DNA from: a bacterium HR16
GTDB taxonomy: Bacteria; Armatimonadota; HRBIN16
Direction of reading: 5' to 3'
Length of the DNA: 32,143 bases
Assembly (NCBI GenBank): GCA_002898895.1
Contig: BEHS01000008.1
Span: forward strand, 1-32,143
Below are positions 17,583 to 26,566 of the stretch, piece by piece (position 1 is the stretch's first letter; each line of letters starts with the position of its first letter). The notes below the pieces were generated by a model, which was not told where the DNA came from, did no database searches, and worked only from the letters and a program-made list of their open reading frames with translations. The position numbers and the translations under genes are program-made.

Positions 17583-18128
17583 CTACCTGTTCGCAGGTAT
17601 AATCGGCTTAGCAGGTTTCTCCAGCGCGCGCCGTACTGTTTCCTCAAGCACCTTCTCGGTGTTCTGCGGATCGTAGCCTTCCAGTCGCAGGGCAATCACG
17701 CCGTCCTTGTCAATCACGACAAGCGTCGGCAGGTTGCGAATCTGGTAGGACTGCTTGGCTTCCCCGCTGGTGTCGGCAGCGATGGGATAGGTAACGCCCA
17801 TCTCCTTCGCAAACCGCACCACTTTGTCGTAGTCGTCAATGTCTACCGCCACGCCGATCACGGTCACCTCCTGGCCTTTGTACCGCTTGTAAAACTCTTC
17901 CATCCTGGGCATGGTGTAACGACAGGGGGCACACCACGTTGCCCAGAAATCCAGCACAATCACATCGCCATGATAGGAAGAGAGAGACCTCTGTAAGCCA
18001 TCTTCCGTGAACCGGAGTACCACATCGGGAGCGGTCTGCCCCGCACCGACCGGTTCGCCGGGCAAGAAGGCGTAGAGGATAAGGGCTACTACGACAGCCC
18101 CGACAGCGTAAGCAAATAGCCGGCGCAT
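17583..18128 (-). CDS. TlpA-family thioredoxin-like protein, membrane-anchored
   Basis: I choose ATG 18128 (181 residues): GGGAGG lies 5 bases before it and the protein begins with an N-terminal membrane anchor (RRLFAYAVGAVVVALILYAF). A frame extending to 18275 adds only a low-complexity leader. A thioredoxin fold of the TlpA/ResA/AhpC-TSA type follows on the extracytoplasmic side. The redox motif WCAPC has C66 and C69, in the block VIVLDFWATWCAPCRYTMP. The cis-proline loop is RNLPTLVVID and DIDDY lies in the insert typical of TlpA. It would reduce disulfides in exported proteins, for example in cytochrome c maturation. No partner gene is adjacent, and no promoter was convincing. Confidence 0.9.
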   Translation of the reverse strand: MRRLFAYAVGAVVVALILYAFLPGEPVGAGQTAPDVVLRFTEDGLQRSLSSYHGDVIVLDFWATWCAPCRYTMPRMEEFYKRYKGQEVTVIGVAVDIDDYDKVVRFAKEMGVTYPIAADTSGEAKQSYQIRNLPTLVVIDKDGVIALRLEGYDPQNTEKVLEETVRRALEKPAKPIIPANR

Positions 18129-18260
18129 AGTTACCTCCCTATCAACGACATCATCCGCTGGATTCTTACGCTTGAGGGGTTCTACACGTGTTCCCGCAAC
18201 GCCTTCCGCGCCACCAGAAGGAGCACCAGCCTGATTCTGCGAAAAAGGGACACTGGTACG

Positions 18261-18317
18261 CACGGATGAGACCAATCGGCACGGTTTATTCCACTGTGTG
18301 CATCCGTTGCATCCGTG
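18261..18317. repeat. Short inverted repeat between divergent genes
   Basis: CACGGATG at 18261-18268 pairs perfectly with CATCCGTG at 18310-18317. The latter is embedded in CATCCGTTGCATCCGTG and TTCATCTGTGG, which resembles a dispersed element found in many environmental genomes. It occupies the gap between the tlpA-like gene and the GH116 gene. No promoter was recognised in this 238-base region. Confidence 0.35.
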
Positions 18318-18366
18318 TTCATCTGTGGGCTATTCACGCTTCAGAGCATTTTCGAGGTGGTGAAAG

Positions 18367-21300
18367 ATGAGGCGCGAATGCGGTTGCTCCGGGAATTGCG
18401 GAGGCGACCTGAACCGACGGGAGTTTCTACAAATCCTGCTGGTGGGCGCAGCGGGCACCATGTTTGCATGCGCTCTGCCCTCTGACGATGAAGAGGAGAA
18501 ACCGGCGGTGTGGCAGGTTTCCAGAAGCGAGCTACCTCCCGTACGTTTGCCCCGCATTGGTGTAACACAGACACCGCGCACTTATCGCGGACAGAATCTG
18601 GAATACGTGCTGATGCCTATCGGCGGAATCGGCACGGGCACGGTGTGGCTGGACGGACAGGGGCGACTGGCGGTGTGGCAGGTTTTCAACAACCTCACCG
18701 AAGAGTCTCTGCCCCACGTGCATTTCGCTCTGCGCACAGGAGGCGATCTCTACCTGCTGGAGAGCCTCGACGGGGCAGAGGTGCCCACCTTGCCCGTGGT
18801 CTCCTTCGAAGGAGGCTACCCGATTGCGCGACTGCATTACGATACCGCCACCCTGCCTGTGGAGCTCACCCTCGAAGCGTTCAACCCGCTCATCCCGCTG
18901 GACACGTTCCATTCGTCGCTTCCCTGCGCCATCTTCCGGTGGACGGTGCACAACCGCTCGAAGCAGGCGGTGGAACTGAGCCTGCTGTTTACCCTGCCGC
19001 AGTCGGGACAGTGGGGCAACGCGCTGGAGGCAACACCGGGCTTCGAGCGCTACCTCAGCTCCGTACCCATGCTGGCGCCGGGCGCTCACACTCTGCGCGA
19101 CCGCCACACGAAGCAGGACATCTCCCCTGCGCCTCTGTACCACCTGCTCCTGCAGCAGCCAGAGTCTCGCGTACTGCGGATGGCAGCGGAAGCGGTAAGT
19201 ACGCTGGAGCGCGGAGGCGTCGTGCTGATAACTCGTCCTACTTCCCGATTCTGGCAGGAGTGGAAACCCAATTGGGAGGTACTTGAGGACTTCGAGGGTG
19301 ACAGCTACGGCAACTGGACGGTGGAGGGCACCGCATTCGGAGATAGACCACATACCGGAACCTCCCCCGGACAACAGCCGGTCAGCGGCTTCTGGGGGAA
19401 GGGGCTGGTGAATACCTACCTGCCGAACGACGAGCCACAGGGCACGCTCACTTCGCCACCTTTCCTCATCCGCAAGCGCTACATCGGTTTCCTGATAGGT
19501 GGAGGCAATCATCCCGGCGAGACGTGCATCAACCTGTTGGTAGATGGAAAGGTAGTGCGCACCGCTACCGGACGCAATAACGAGCGGCTGGAGCCTCATG
19601 AGTGGGAGGTTTCCGAGTTTCTCGGCAAGCGGGCGCAGATACAGATTGTGGACAGGCACTCTGGCGGATGGGGGCACATTAATATCGACCACATCGTCCT
19701 CTCCGACGCGTCGCCGGTAGCGTTGTTCTCGGCGGTAGAGGCGATACCGAAACTGCATGACGCGCTACCGTTGAAAGCGAAGGCGATACGCGAGGTGAAC
19801 CTGATGGAAGGTGACCTCACCCCCCGGTGGACGCCACAGGGCAAACAGATGTTCGCCGACCTGGATATGAAGGACTGGCGTGTTCGGTATTATCTCCGGC
19901 TGGAGGGCTTCGAACCGGGCGACTGGCAGGTATGGGCACAGATGTCCAACGGCGACCCGCTGATACTGATGCGTCAGCATGGACGAGGCAAGGTAATCCT
20001 GGTGCTTTCCTCCTCCCTGCCGGAGCTGCCCACCTCGTGGAGCGAGCGGATGTTTGTCGCTGCGCTCGGTCTTCAGGATACACAGAACCTGCTGCTCCAG
20101 CCGGCACATCCACGTGCAGGCAGCATCGCGGTCAAAACGGACGCCCCGCCCGTCCACTCCCGCTGGAACACGCTGTCCGACCTGCGCAAAAGCGGAAACC
20201 GAACCGGCCAGCACGGTGCGATAGAGGTACCGCTGAAACTGAAGCCAAAGCAGACGCGCACCGTGCACTTCGTGCTGGGCTGGAGCTACCCGAACGTGGA
20301 GCGATTCGGGCACAGAGGCAACCTGTACTACCGCTGGTTCCAGACCGCCCAACAGGTGGCAGACTACGCGCTGCGGAATCTGGACAGACTCTGGGGCTGG
20401 ACACGCCTGTACCACCAGACCATGTACGAGTCCAACCTGCCCCCGCTGATGCTGGATGCCATCACCTCGCAGGCGGTCATCCTGCGCGGTCCCACTTGCT
20501 TCTGGTCCGGGGACGGCTACTTCGGCGGCTTCGAGGGGAGCTACGGCTGTTGCCCGCTCAACTGCACGCACGTATGGAACTACGCACAGACACACGCCCG
20601 CCTCTTCCCCGAAATCGGGCGCAACATGCGCGAGAGCGACCTGCTGGTGTATCTGCACCCCAACGGCGAGACCTCGCACCGCCAGCACGCCCCACACAAC
20701 GCCTTCATCGACGGGCAGTGCGCCACGATATGCGCCGCCTATCGCGAGCACCTTACCTCACCGGATGATAATTTCCTGCGCAAGGTGTGGAGTCGGGTAA
20801 AACTGGCAACCGACTGGCTGATTTCCGCCATCGACTCCGATGAGGACGGCGTGCCCTCCGGGCATCAGTGGAATACGTACGACTGCGCGGTATCGGGAGC
20901 GACCACCTTTATCGGCTCGCAGTACCTGTGCGCACTGGCAGCAGCGGAACAGATGGCTCTGCGCATGGGCGACAACGCCTCCGCCCGGCGATACCGGCGC
21001 ATCCGTCTGGCGGGAACGCGCAATCAAGACGCTCAGCTGTGGAACGGCGAGTACTACATCCAGAAGCCCGGCACCCCACCTGCTCACGACTACAACACGG
21101 GTTGCCACAGTGACCAGCTGCTGGGGCAGTGGTGGGCGCACCAGCTGGGGCTGGGCTATCTGTATCCGCGCGAAAAGGTGCGTCAGGCACTGCAGGCGAT
21201 TTATCGCTACAACTTCCGCCGCAACATGTATGGACACAGACAGATACCCCGTCGCTACGTGCTGGACGATGAGGGCGGTCTGCTGATGTGCACATGGCCT

Positions 21301-21909
21301 CACGGCGGTCGTCCCGACCCCTTCATCATCTACGCCGATGAGGTGTGGACGGGCATCGAGTACGCCACCGCCGGACTGATGCTGTGGGAAGGCATGGTCA
21401 ACGAGGCGGTGGAGATAGTGAACACCACTCGCGGTCGCTACGACGGACGCCGGCGCGACGGGCTGGACTCCGGTCCGGGCGGTAACCCGTTTAACGAGCT
21501 GGAGTGCGGCAAGTTCTACGCCCGTGCGATGAGTTCGTTCGGGCTGTTGCTGGCGGCGCAAGGGCTGATTCTGGACACGCCTGCTGGCGTGCTGGGCTTC
21601 GCCCCCCGCTGGCAACCCGAGGACCATCGCAGCTTCTTCATCACGGGCACAGGGTGGGGACTGTTTGCCCAGAAGCGCGGGCGCAATGAACAGCGCGAGC
21701 AGATAGACCTGCGCTACGGTTCCCTGCGCTTACGCAAGCTGGTGTTCCAGTTACCGGAAGGCGTAACCCTGCGCTCTGCCAGCGTGCGGATTGGTGGACG
21801 CACGGTGCAAACCTCAGCGCAGGTGGAGGGTAACCTGGTCACCGTCCGCTTCGTGCAGGAACAGCACCTGGAGGCTCCGACACGGGTAACGGTGCGTTTG
21901 TCATTCTGA
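18367..21909 (+). CDS. Tat-exported GH116 family glycoside hydrolase with inserted beta-sandwich module
   Basis: The product has 1180 residues, against about 800-930 for GH116 beta-glucosidases/glucosylceramidases. The N-terminus has a twin-arginine signal (NRREFLQ, then hydrophobic LLVGAAGTMFACAL), with a cysteine-rich head CGCSGNC. The GH116 N-terminal domain begins near residue 70 (MPIGGIGTGTVWLDG). A foreign module at about 305-450 starts DFEGDSYGNWTVEGTAFGD and ends GGWGHINIDHIVL; this resembles the accessory module found in levanase-like enzymes. The (alpha/alpha)6 catalytic domain follows. By comparison with human GBA2 I assign the nucleophile to E723 (GGFEGSYG) and the acid/base to D839 (WNTYDCAVSG). 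The stop codon lies inside the repeat at 21902-21989. It is likely an extracytoplasmic beta-glycosidase. Confidence 0.85.
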   Translation: MRRECGCSGNCGGDLNRREFLQILLVGAAGTMFACALPSDDEEEKPAVWQVSRSELPPVRLPRIGVTQTPRTYRGQNLEYVLMPIGGIGTGTVWLDGQGRLAVWQVFNNLTEESLPHVHFALRTGGDLYLLESLDGAEVPTLPVVSFEGGYPIARLHYDTATLPVELTLEAFNPLIPLDTFHSSLPCAIFRWTVHNRSKQAVELSLLFTLPQSGQWGNALEATPGFERYLSSVPMLAPGAHTLRDRHTKQDISPAPLYHLLLQQPESRVLRMAAEAVSTLERGGVVLITRPTSRFWQEWKPNWEVLEDFEGDSYGNWTVEGTAFGDRPHTGTSPGQQPVSGFWGKGLVNTYLPNDEPQGTLTSPPFLIRKRYIGFLIGGGNHPGETCINLLVDGKVVRTATGRNNERLEPHEWEVSEFLGKRAQIQIVDRHSGGWGHINIDHIVLSDASPVALFSAVEAIPKLHDALPLKAKAIREVNLMEGDLTPRWTPQGKQMFADLDMKDWRVRYYLRLEGFEPGDWQVWAQMSNGDPLILMRQHGRGKVILVLSSSLPELPTSWSERMFVAALGLQDTQNLLLQPAHPRAGSIAVKTDAPPVHSRWNTLSDLRKSGNRTGQHGAIEVPLKLKPKQTRTVHFVLGWSYPNVERFGHRGNLYYRWFQTAQQVADYALRNLDRLWGWTRLYHQTMYESNLPPLMLDAITSQAVILRGPTCFWSGDGYFGGFEGSYGCCPLNCTHVWNYAQTHARLFPEIGRNMRESDLLVYLHPNGETSHRQHAPHNAFIDGQCATICAAYREHLTSPDDNFLRKVWSRVKLATDWLISAIDSDEDGVPSGHQWNTYDCAVSGATTFIGSQYLCALAAAEQMALRMGDNASARRYRRIRLAGTRNQDAQLWNGEYYIQKPGTPPAHDYNTGCHSDQLLGQWWAHQLGLGYLYPREKVRQALQAIYRYNFRRNMYGHRQIPRRYVLDDEGGLLMCTWPHGGRPDPFIIYADEVWTGIEYATAGLMLWEGMVNEAVEIVNTTRGRYDGRRRDGLDSGPGGNPFNELECGKFYARAMSSFGLLLAAQGLILDTPAGVLGFAPRWQPEDHRSFFITGTGWGLFAQKRGRNEQREQIDLRYGSLRLRKLVFQLPEGVTLRSASVRIGGRTVQTSAQVEGNLVTVRFVQEQHLEAPTRVTVRLSF

Positions 21910-21989
21910 GCGTTAGCGAAGCATCTCGTCCTCTTGTCATGCTGAACGAAGTGAAGCATCTTTGAGACTCTTCGCTTGCGCTCAGAATG
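21902..21989. repeat. Dispersed inverted repeat, family B, copy 2 (between convergent genes)
   Basis: CATTCTGAGCG..AGCGAAG (21902-21921) pairs with CTTCGCT..CGCTCAGAATG (21970-21989), 18 of 20 positions. The loop contains an imperfect inner copy (GTCATGCTGAACGAAGTGAAG). It matches 10809-10882. The GH116 stop codon (TGA, 21907-21909) is part of the left arm. The ABC ATPase gene ends 10 bases past the right arm, so the element may act as a bidirectional terminator. Confidence 0.7.
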
Positions 21990-21999
21990 GGTCGCCAAT

Positions 22000-23307
22000 C
22001 TACGCCGCCGCTCCAGCCAGCGGTTCCAGCATCAGCGTCTCGGTCTCGTCGTCGTAGGCGATGAGCTCGCCATAACGCCCCCACTCGATGATAGTGTTAA
22101 TCTGCTTCTCCGCTTCGGCGGGTGGCAGCTCCAGCTCGATGGCGGCACGCACGAAATCGCGTTTCAGGCTCTGGTTCTCCGCCAGATGCAACATGTTCAT
22201 CAACCACTGGAAGATAGGCAATCGGCGGATGCGCGTGGAAAAAATCTCTTTGCGCGTCAGGATGCTCGCTTCGCTGAAGGTCTCACCCAACGGGGTAAGC
22301 ATCACGTCACCCTGCCCCACGCGCACGAAGCCCAGCAGCTCGGCGGTGTCAATCAGGCGCAGCACCAGGTCGGAGTCCGCGCCAAAGTCCTCGGTGAGCT
22401 GATAGATGTCGTAAGTGGGCTGCGAGGACTCGGCGAGGTGCTCCAGCAAACCCACCAGGTCGCTAATCTGGATTTGAGGCAGCCAGCGCGTAACACCCGG
22501 CTTGCCCGGGGCGGTTCCCATCTCCACCGGCTCGGGCTGCGTCTGCCCGGCGAGAATGGCGTAAATCTGGTCAATCAGCCTCAGAAACTGCGGCGACTTC
22601 CGATGTCGCGGCTGAGGCAACTCCACGTTGACCTCGGCGATGACCCGCCCGGGCGACGTGCCCATGATGATAAGGCGGTCCGCCATCTCCGCTGCTTCCT
22701 CGATGTTGTGCGTGACCATCAGGATGGTCTTGGTGGGGATTTTGCCGTCCAGCCACAGCTCCAGCAGCTCGCCTCGCAGTGCTTCCGAGCTGAGCACGTC
22801 CAGCGCGGAGAAGGGCTCGTCGAGGCACAGCAGCTCCGGCTCTACCGCCATCGCGCGGGCGAAACCCACCTTCTGGCGCATCCCGCCGGACAGCTCGCGC
22901 GGGTAGGCGTTCTCAAACCCATCCAGACCCACGCGGTCCAGCAGGTCCAGAGCGCGTGCGGTGCGGATTTTGGGCGGAATCCCCCTTGCCTTCAGCGCAA
23001 CCTCCACGTTCTCCTGCACGGACAGCCACGGGAAGAGCGCAAAGGTCTGAAATACGATGCTGGCGTGCGGGTTCACTCCTCGCAGTTCCTGCCCGCGATA
23101 ACGAATGACCCCCTCTGTGGGGCGTTGCAGACCGGTGATGAGGCGCAGCAGTGTGCTCTTGCCGCAGCCCGACGGTCCCAGCAAGCACACAAACTCCCCT
23201 TCCCCAATGCTCAGGTTGATGTCCTGAACCGCATAAAACCGCTTCCTGCCGGTGGCGTACACCTGGCTCACATGCTCCAGTTCTACAAGCACCTGCCCGT
23301 TGTTCAT
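22000..23307 (-). CDS. ABC transporter ATP-binding protein, nitrate/sulfonate/taurine type with C-terminal AAA-associated domain
   Basis: This 435-residue protein combines two parts. Residues 1-250 form an ABC ATPase of the SsuB/TauB/NrtD group: Walker A GPSGCGKST with K50, Q-loop VFQTFALFPWL, signature LSGGMRQK, Walker B LLCLDEPFSALD and switch MVTHNIEEA. Residues about 280-430 match the AAA-associated C-terminal domain often found on these ATPases (for example LVGLLEHLAESSQPTYDIYQLTEDFGADSD). The ATG follows the permease stop by only 3 bases, so the two genes are translationally coupled. No periplasmic binding protein is found nearby, so the substrate (nitrate, sulfonate, bicarbonate or a vitamin precursor) is undetermined. 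Confidence 0.93.
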   Translation of the reverse strand: MNNGQVLVELEHVSQVYATGRKRFYAVQDINLSIGEGEFVCLLGPSGCGKSTLLRLITGLQRPTEGVIRYRGQELRGVNPHASIVFQTFALFPWLSVQENVEVALKARGIPPKIRTARALDLLDRVGLDGFENAYPRELSGGMRQKVGFARAMAVEPELLCLDEPFSALDVLSSEALRGELLELWLDGKIPTKTILMVTHNIEEAAEMADRLIIMGTSPGRVIAEVNVELPQPRHRKSPQFLRLIDQIYAILAGQTQPEPVEMGTAPGKPGVTRWLPQIQISDLVGLLEHLAESSQPTYDIYQLTEDFGADSDLVLRLIDTAELLGFVRVGQGDVMLTPLGETFSEASILTRKEIFSTRIRRLPIFQWLMNMLHLAENQSLKRDFVRAAIELELPPAEAEKQINTIIEWGRYGELIAYDDETETLMLEPLAGAAA

Positions 23308-23310
23308 CTT

Positions 23311-25035
23311 TCACTCCATCCGATAGCGTGATGCGGCGATTCGATATAACCGTCTCCAGAGCAAGCGGTTCACGAGCACCACCGTCAGAATCATCGTCAG
23401 CGTAGACGCCAGCAGCAGCGGGAAGTCACCCTGCGCCGTACTGAAGGCTATCAGGTCTCCCAGGCCGTTAACCCGAAGCGTTTTGCCCCCAAATTCCACA
23501 TATTCTGCAACAATGCTGGCGTTCCATGCACCACCACTGGCGGTAATCGCGCCGGTGATGAGATACGGGAACAGCGCAGGCAATATCAGTACCCTCCACC
23601 TCTGCCAGCGATTCAGCCCCAATAAGGTGACGGTAAACCGCAGCTCCTGCGGGATAGACATGGTACCCGCAATCACATTAAATAGAAGATACCACTGCGT
23701 GCCGGTTAACATCAACAGGATGGCTGCCATATTTAGTCCGCCCGGCAGATTCAGCAACATCAGCACGAACACCGGAAACAGAGCGGTAGCGGGAATGGAG
23801 GCAGCAATCTGCACCAGTGGCTGTAACCACGCTGCGAGGCGAGCGTTCATGCCGATATACACCCCCAGCGGAACCGTCCAGCCGAACGCGATAGCCAGCG
23901 CAACAAACACCCGCAGAGCGGTCATGAACACACCATGCAGGATGGCGAACCACTGCGACAGCTGTACTTGCGCCAGCAGATGCAGAGCGCGCAACGTCCC
24001 GTAACCGACCAGCAACAGCACGGTCAGGAAAAACAGCCGCCAGGCGACATCCTCGCGCTGGGGATGCGCGGAGACATGCTCCGGGCGGAACGGCCAGACC
24101 CGTAGTGTCCACTCGTCGATTCGCTCCCCGATACGCTCCCAGAGCGCCGATACCCTCTCCGAGAATCTGGAGGAACGCAGCACATCGTAGAACCACGAGC
24201 TGGCATGTGTCTCCTGTTCTATCATCTCCAGTTTGAACTTCTCACTCCACGCCACCAGCGGACGCCACACCAGCTGGTCCAGCAGCACAATCACCAGCAC
24301 CAGCGTGCCCAGTCCCCAGAGGATGGCGGCGACGTTGCCCTGATGAGAAGCCTCGCGCAGATAAGCCCCCAGACCGGGTAGCCGGTAATCACGCTCGCCA
24401 ACGGTGAATATCTCCGCTGCCATCAGGAAGAACCAGCCACCTGCCCAGCTCATCATGCTGTTCCAGATAAGCCCTATCGCGCCGAAGGGCAGCTCCAGCT
24501 TGCGCATCCGCAGCCACCAGTTCAACCGAAACACCTCCGCTGCCTCGCGCAGATGCCTCGGCAAGGTGGTTAAGGATTGATACCAGGAAAAGGTCAGGTT
24601 CCACACCTGGCTGGTGAAGATGAGCACGATAGAAGCCAGTTCCGCAGCGAGCCGCTCATGCATGAAAGCGTTCAGTCCCAGCAGCACCACCGGCAGAAAA
24701 GACAGGATAGGCACGCTCTGCAGCACGTCCAGCGTGGGCAGCAGAATCTGCTCTGCCCGACGACTGCGTGCCGCCGCGTAGCCGTATACCAGCGTGAACG
24801 CCAGTGAGAGCAGGTACGCCGCACCCATCCGCAGCACCGAACGCAGCGCGTAATACGGCAACGCAGAAGGTTCCAGAGTGATACCCGGACCCTTCACCAC
24901 TTCGGGCGCGCGAAAACCAAAATACACCCCCGTGTAGAGCAACGCCGTGATTGTCAGCAAGACGAAGGCGTCGCTCCACCGAAACTCCCGGGTAGTTTGT
25001 TTGAGCTCGTAAATCGGCGATTTCAAGAAGTGCAT
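23311..25035 (-). CDS. Fused double-domain ABC transporter permease (SsuC/TauC-like)
   Basis: The product has 574 residues with two BPD-transport permease halves and about 12 membrane spans, where single permeases of this group have about 260 residues. Each half carries an EAA-type coupling loop: EAAEVFRLNWWLRMRKLELPFG in the first half, and the equivalent LLGLNRWQRWRVLILPALFP in the second. A long cytoplasmic linker at about 270-335 (DVLRSSRFSERVSALWERIG) joins them. The fusion means one polypeptide can form the whole channel. ATG 25035 has AAGGAA 9 bases upstream. A promoter candidate lies at 25091-25120. It is transcribed before the ATPase gene, with which it forms a two-gene operon. Confidence 0.9.
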   Translation of the reverse strand: MHFLKSPIYELKQTTREFRWSDAFVLLTITALLYTGVYFGFRAPEVVKGPGITLEPSALPYYALRSVLRMGAAYLLSLAFTLVYGYAAARSRRAEQILLPTLDVLQSVPILSFLPVVLLGLNAFMHERLAAELASIVLIFTSQVWNLTFSWYQSLTTLPRHLREAAEVFRLNWWLRMRKLELPFGAIGLIWNSMMSWAGGWFFLMAAEIFTVGERDYRLPGLGAYLREASHQGNVAAILWGLGTLVLVIVLLDQLVWRPLVAWSEKFKLEMIEQETHASSWFYDVLRSSRFSERVSALWERIGERIDEWTLRVWPFRPEHVSAHPQREDVAWRLFFLTVLLLVGYGTLRALHLLAQVQLSQWFAILHGVFMTALRVFVALAIAFGWTVPLGVYIGMNARLAAWLQPLVQIAASIPATALFPVFVLMLLNLPGGLNMAAILLMLTGTQWYLLFNVIAGTMSIPQELRFTVTLLGLNRWQRWRVLILPALFPYLITGAITASGGAWNASIVAEYVEFGGKTLRVNGLGDLIAFSTAQGDFPLLLASTLTMILTVVLVNRLLWRRLYRIAASRYRME

Positions 25036-25090
25036 CGGTAAAGGTTCCTTTTCCAGCGTGGAACAGATGACGCGGATGTGTCACCACCTT

Positions 25091-25120
25091 ATTATACATG
25101 GCAGGAAGGGGTGGGAACAA
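25091..25120 (-). promoter_or_regulatory. Candidate promoter of the ABC transporter operon
   Basis: On the minus strand a perfect -10 box TATAAT (25096-25091) is preceded by TTGTTC (25120-25115) with an 18-base spacer; only the TTG of the -35 box fits. It lies about 55 bases before the permease ATG. Confidence 0.5.
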
Positions 25121-25201
25121 GCAAAGAATCCTCTGTTTGCAGTAAAACTTCATCGTGATGCAACCTTGATATGCCTCCGGGGGTCTTTCCGAAAGGAAAA
25201 G

Positions 25202-26554
25202 ATGCGAGCGATATTGCCCATAGCACTCCTCGTCACCACGTTGTGCGCAGCGACCATCTGGGCGCAGCAGTCCGCGCGCACTTCGCCGGCATGGAAGCAA
25301 CAGTTTCTGCGCGCCCGACAGGTATGGGACAAGGGCGAAACAGACCGCGCGCTGGCTGTGCTGGAGAAAGCATACGCTCTTGCACCCGACAACCTCGCCC
25401 GCGCCCAGATTGCCTTCCGCTACGCCGACTGGTCGCACCAGCTGGGCAGATACACCACTGCAAGACGCTGGTACGAACGGTGCCTTGCGCTTGCGCCACC
25501 GGGTTCCGACCTGATACGCCGGGCGCGCGAGGGGTTGCACAGTCTGCCCGTCGCTCCTCCCCAGCCTGCGATACCACCCTTTACCACCGTACCGCCGCCG
25601 GCTGGCAAGGCGAACCTGCTCACCCCGACCGCTACCGCCTTTCTGGTGTTGCTCTTCGGGCTACTGCTGACGCTGCAGTGGGCAAGCGACTGGAAGCGAG
25701 AGGCTTTCTTTGCGCAGGTGATACTGAGCATCCTGTTCGCGGGGGGGATTGCCATGATGCTCCCTTTAGGCATGTTGCTGGCAACGCAACAGCTATACCC
25801 CCAGCCCGATAGCTGGATAGCGGGCGTATTAACACTCGGCAGTATCGCCTGCATCGCCTTCGCCGCACGCTCATGGCAACAGGGGCAGTTACTGCGCAAC
25901 ACTCCCCTTACCCGCCTGCGTAGCGCATCGCATGGCTTCCTGAAGGCGCGCGGTATCGCCGAGCCTGCTTTTGGCGTTATCACCAGCCAAGTGGGAGACA
26001 TCCCCGGCATCTACATCAGCGAACTCTCCGAGCGCTACGTGCGTCGCACGGAACAGTACTACGACTCGCAGAGCAAACGCTGGAAAACGCGCACCGTCTA
26101 TCGCTGGGAGACCATCTACAGCTCGGCGCAGGGCGTTGACTTCGTACTGGATGACGGCACGGGCAAGGCGGTGGTGGAGGTCAACGGCGCGGAGTTCTAC
26201 CCAGACCACCTGGCTCTGTTCTACAACTACCGGCCTGTTCGCTCGTTTCCGTGGTTCGCCAGCGTGGGCGACGTGCGCACGCGGGTACATTTCATTCCTC
26301 CCAATGCGACGGTGACCGTCTGGGCGAGGTACTACGAGCACGACCTGCCCGGCACCACCCGCGACGAGATGCGCCTGCAGTACGACCGTTTCCATAAATG
26401 CATGGTGGTGCTGGAGGGGCAAGAGAGCAAAGTGTATACCACCCGCACGGGCGCAGGGCTTGCGCTGGCGATTATCGGACTGGTGATGTTGCTGGGCGTG
26501 ATGTTCATTCTGCTGAACCCCGGCGTGGTAACAGACTACATCGAAGGATATTAG
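25202..26554 (+). CDS. GIDE-domain membrane protein with N-terminal tetratricopeptide-like region
   Basis: I choose ATG 25202 (450 residues): AAAGGAAAAG precedes it and a signal-like hydrophobic start (MRAILPIALLVTTLCAATIWA) follows. An earlier frame from 25058 would bury this. Residues about 30-100 look like TPR helices (WDKGETDRALAVLEKAYALAPD, then YTTARRWYERCLALAP). Three hydrophobic segments follow at about 141-160, 170-195 and 205-223, and one at about 415-440. Between them, about 243-410, lies a region resembling the GIDE domain (the intermembrane region of MUL1/MAPL): GIYISELSERYVRR, then FVLDDGTGKAVVEVNGAEF. No RING is present. Bacterial GIDE proteins often sit beside LemA, as here, with 12 bases between the genes. 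Function is unknown. Confidence 0.7.
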   Translation: MRAILPIALLVTTLCAATIWAQQSARTSPAWKQQFLRARQVWDKGETDRALAVLEKAYALAPDNLARAQIAFRYADWSHQLGRYTTARRWYERCLALAPPGSDLIRRAREGLHSLPVAPPQPAIPPFTTVPPPAGKANLLTPTATAFLVLLFGLLLTLQWASDWKREAFFAQVILSILFAGGIAMMLPLGMLLATQQLYPQPDSWIAGVLTLGSIACIAFAARSWQQGQLLRNTPLTRLRSASHGFLKARGIAEPAFGVITSQVGDIPGIYISELSERYVRRTEQYYDSQSKRWKTRTVYRWETIYSSAQGVDFVLDDGTGKAVVEVNGAEFYPDHLALFYNYRPVRSFPWFASVGDVRTRVHFIPPNATVTVWARYYEHDLPGTTRDEMRLQYDRFHKCMVVLEGQESKVYTTRTGAGLALAIIGLVMLLGVMFILLNPGVVTDYIEGY

Positions 26555-26566
26555 GAGGAGAACAAG

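Noticed and set aside
18532-19758. A 408-residue open frame on the minus strand
   Set aside because: It lies opposite the GH116 gene, in a GC-rich region where antisense frames stay open by codon bias. It has no start signal or recognisable domain.
21976-23331. A 451-residue open frame on the plus strand
   Set aside because: It is antisense to the ABC ATPase gene, whose motifs are unmistakable. The amino-acid composition (His, Gln, Arg rich) is typical of a shadow frame.
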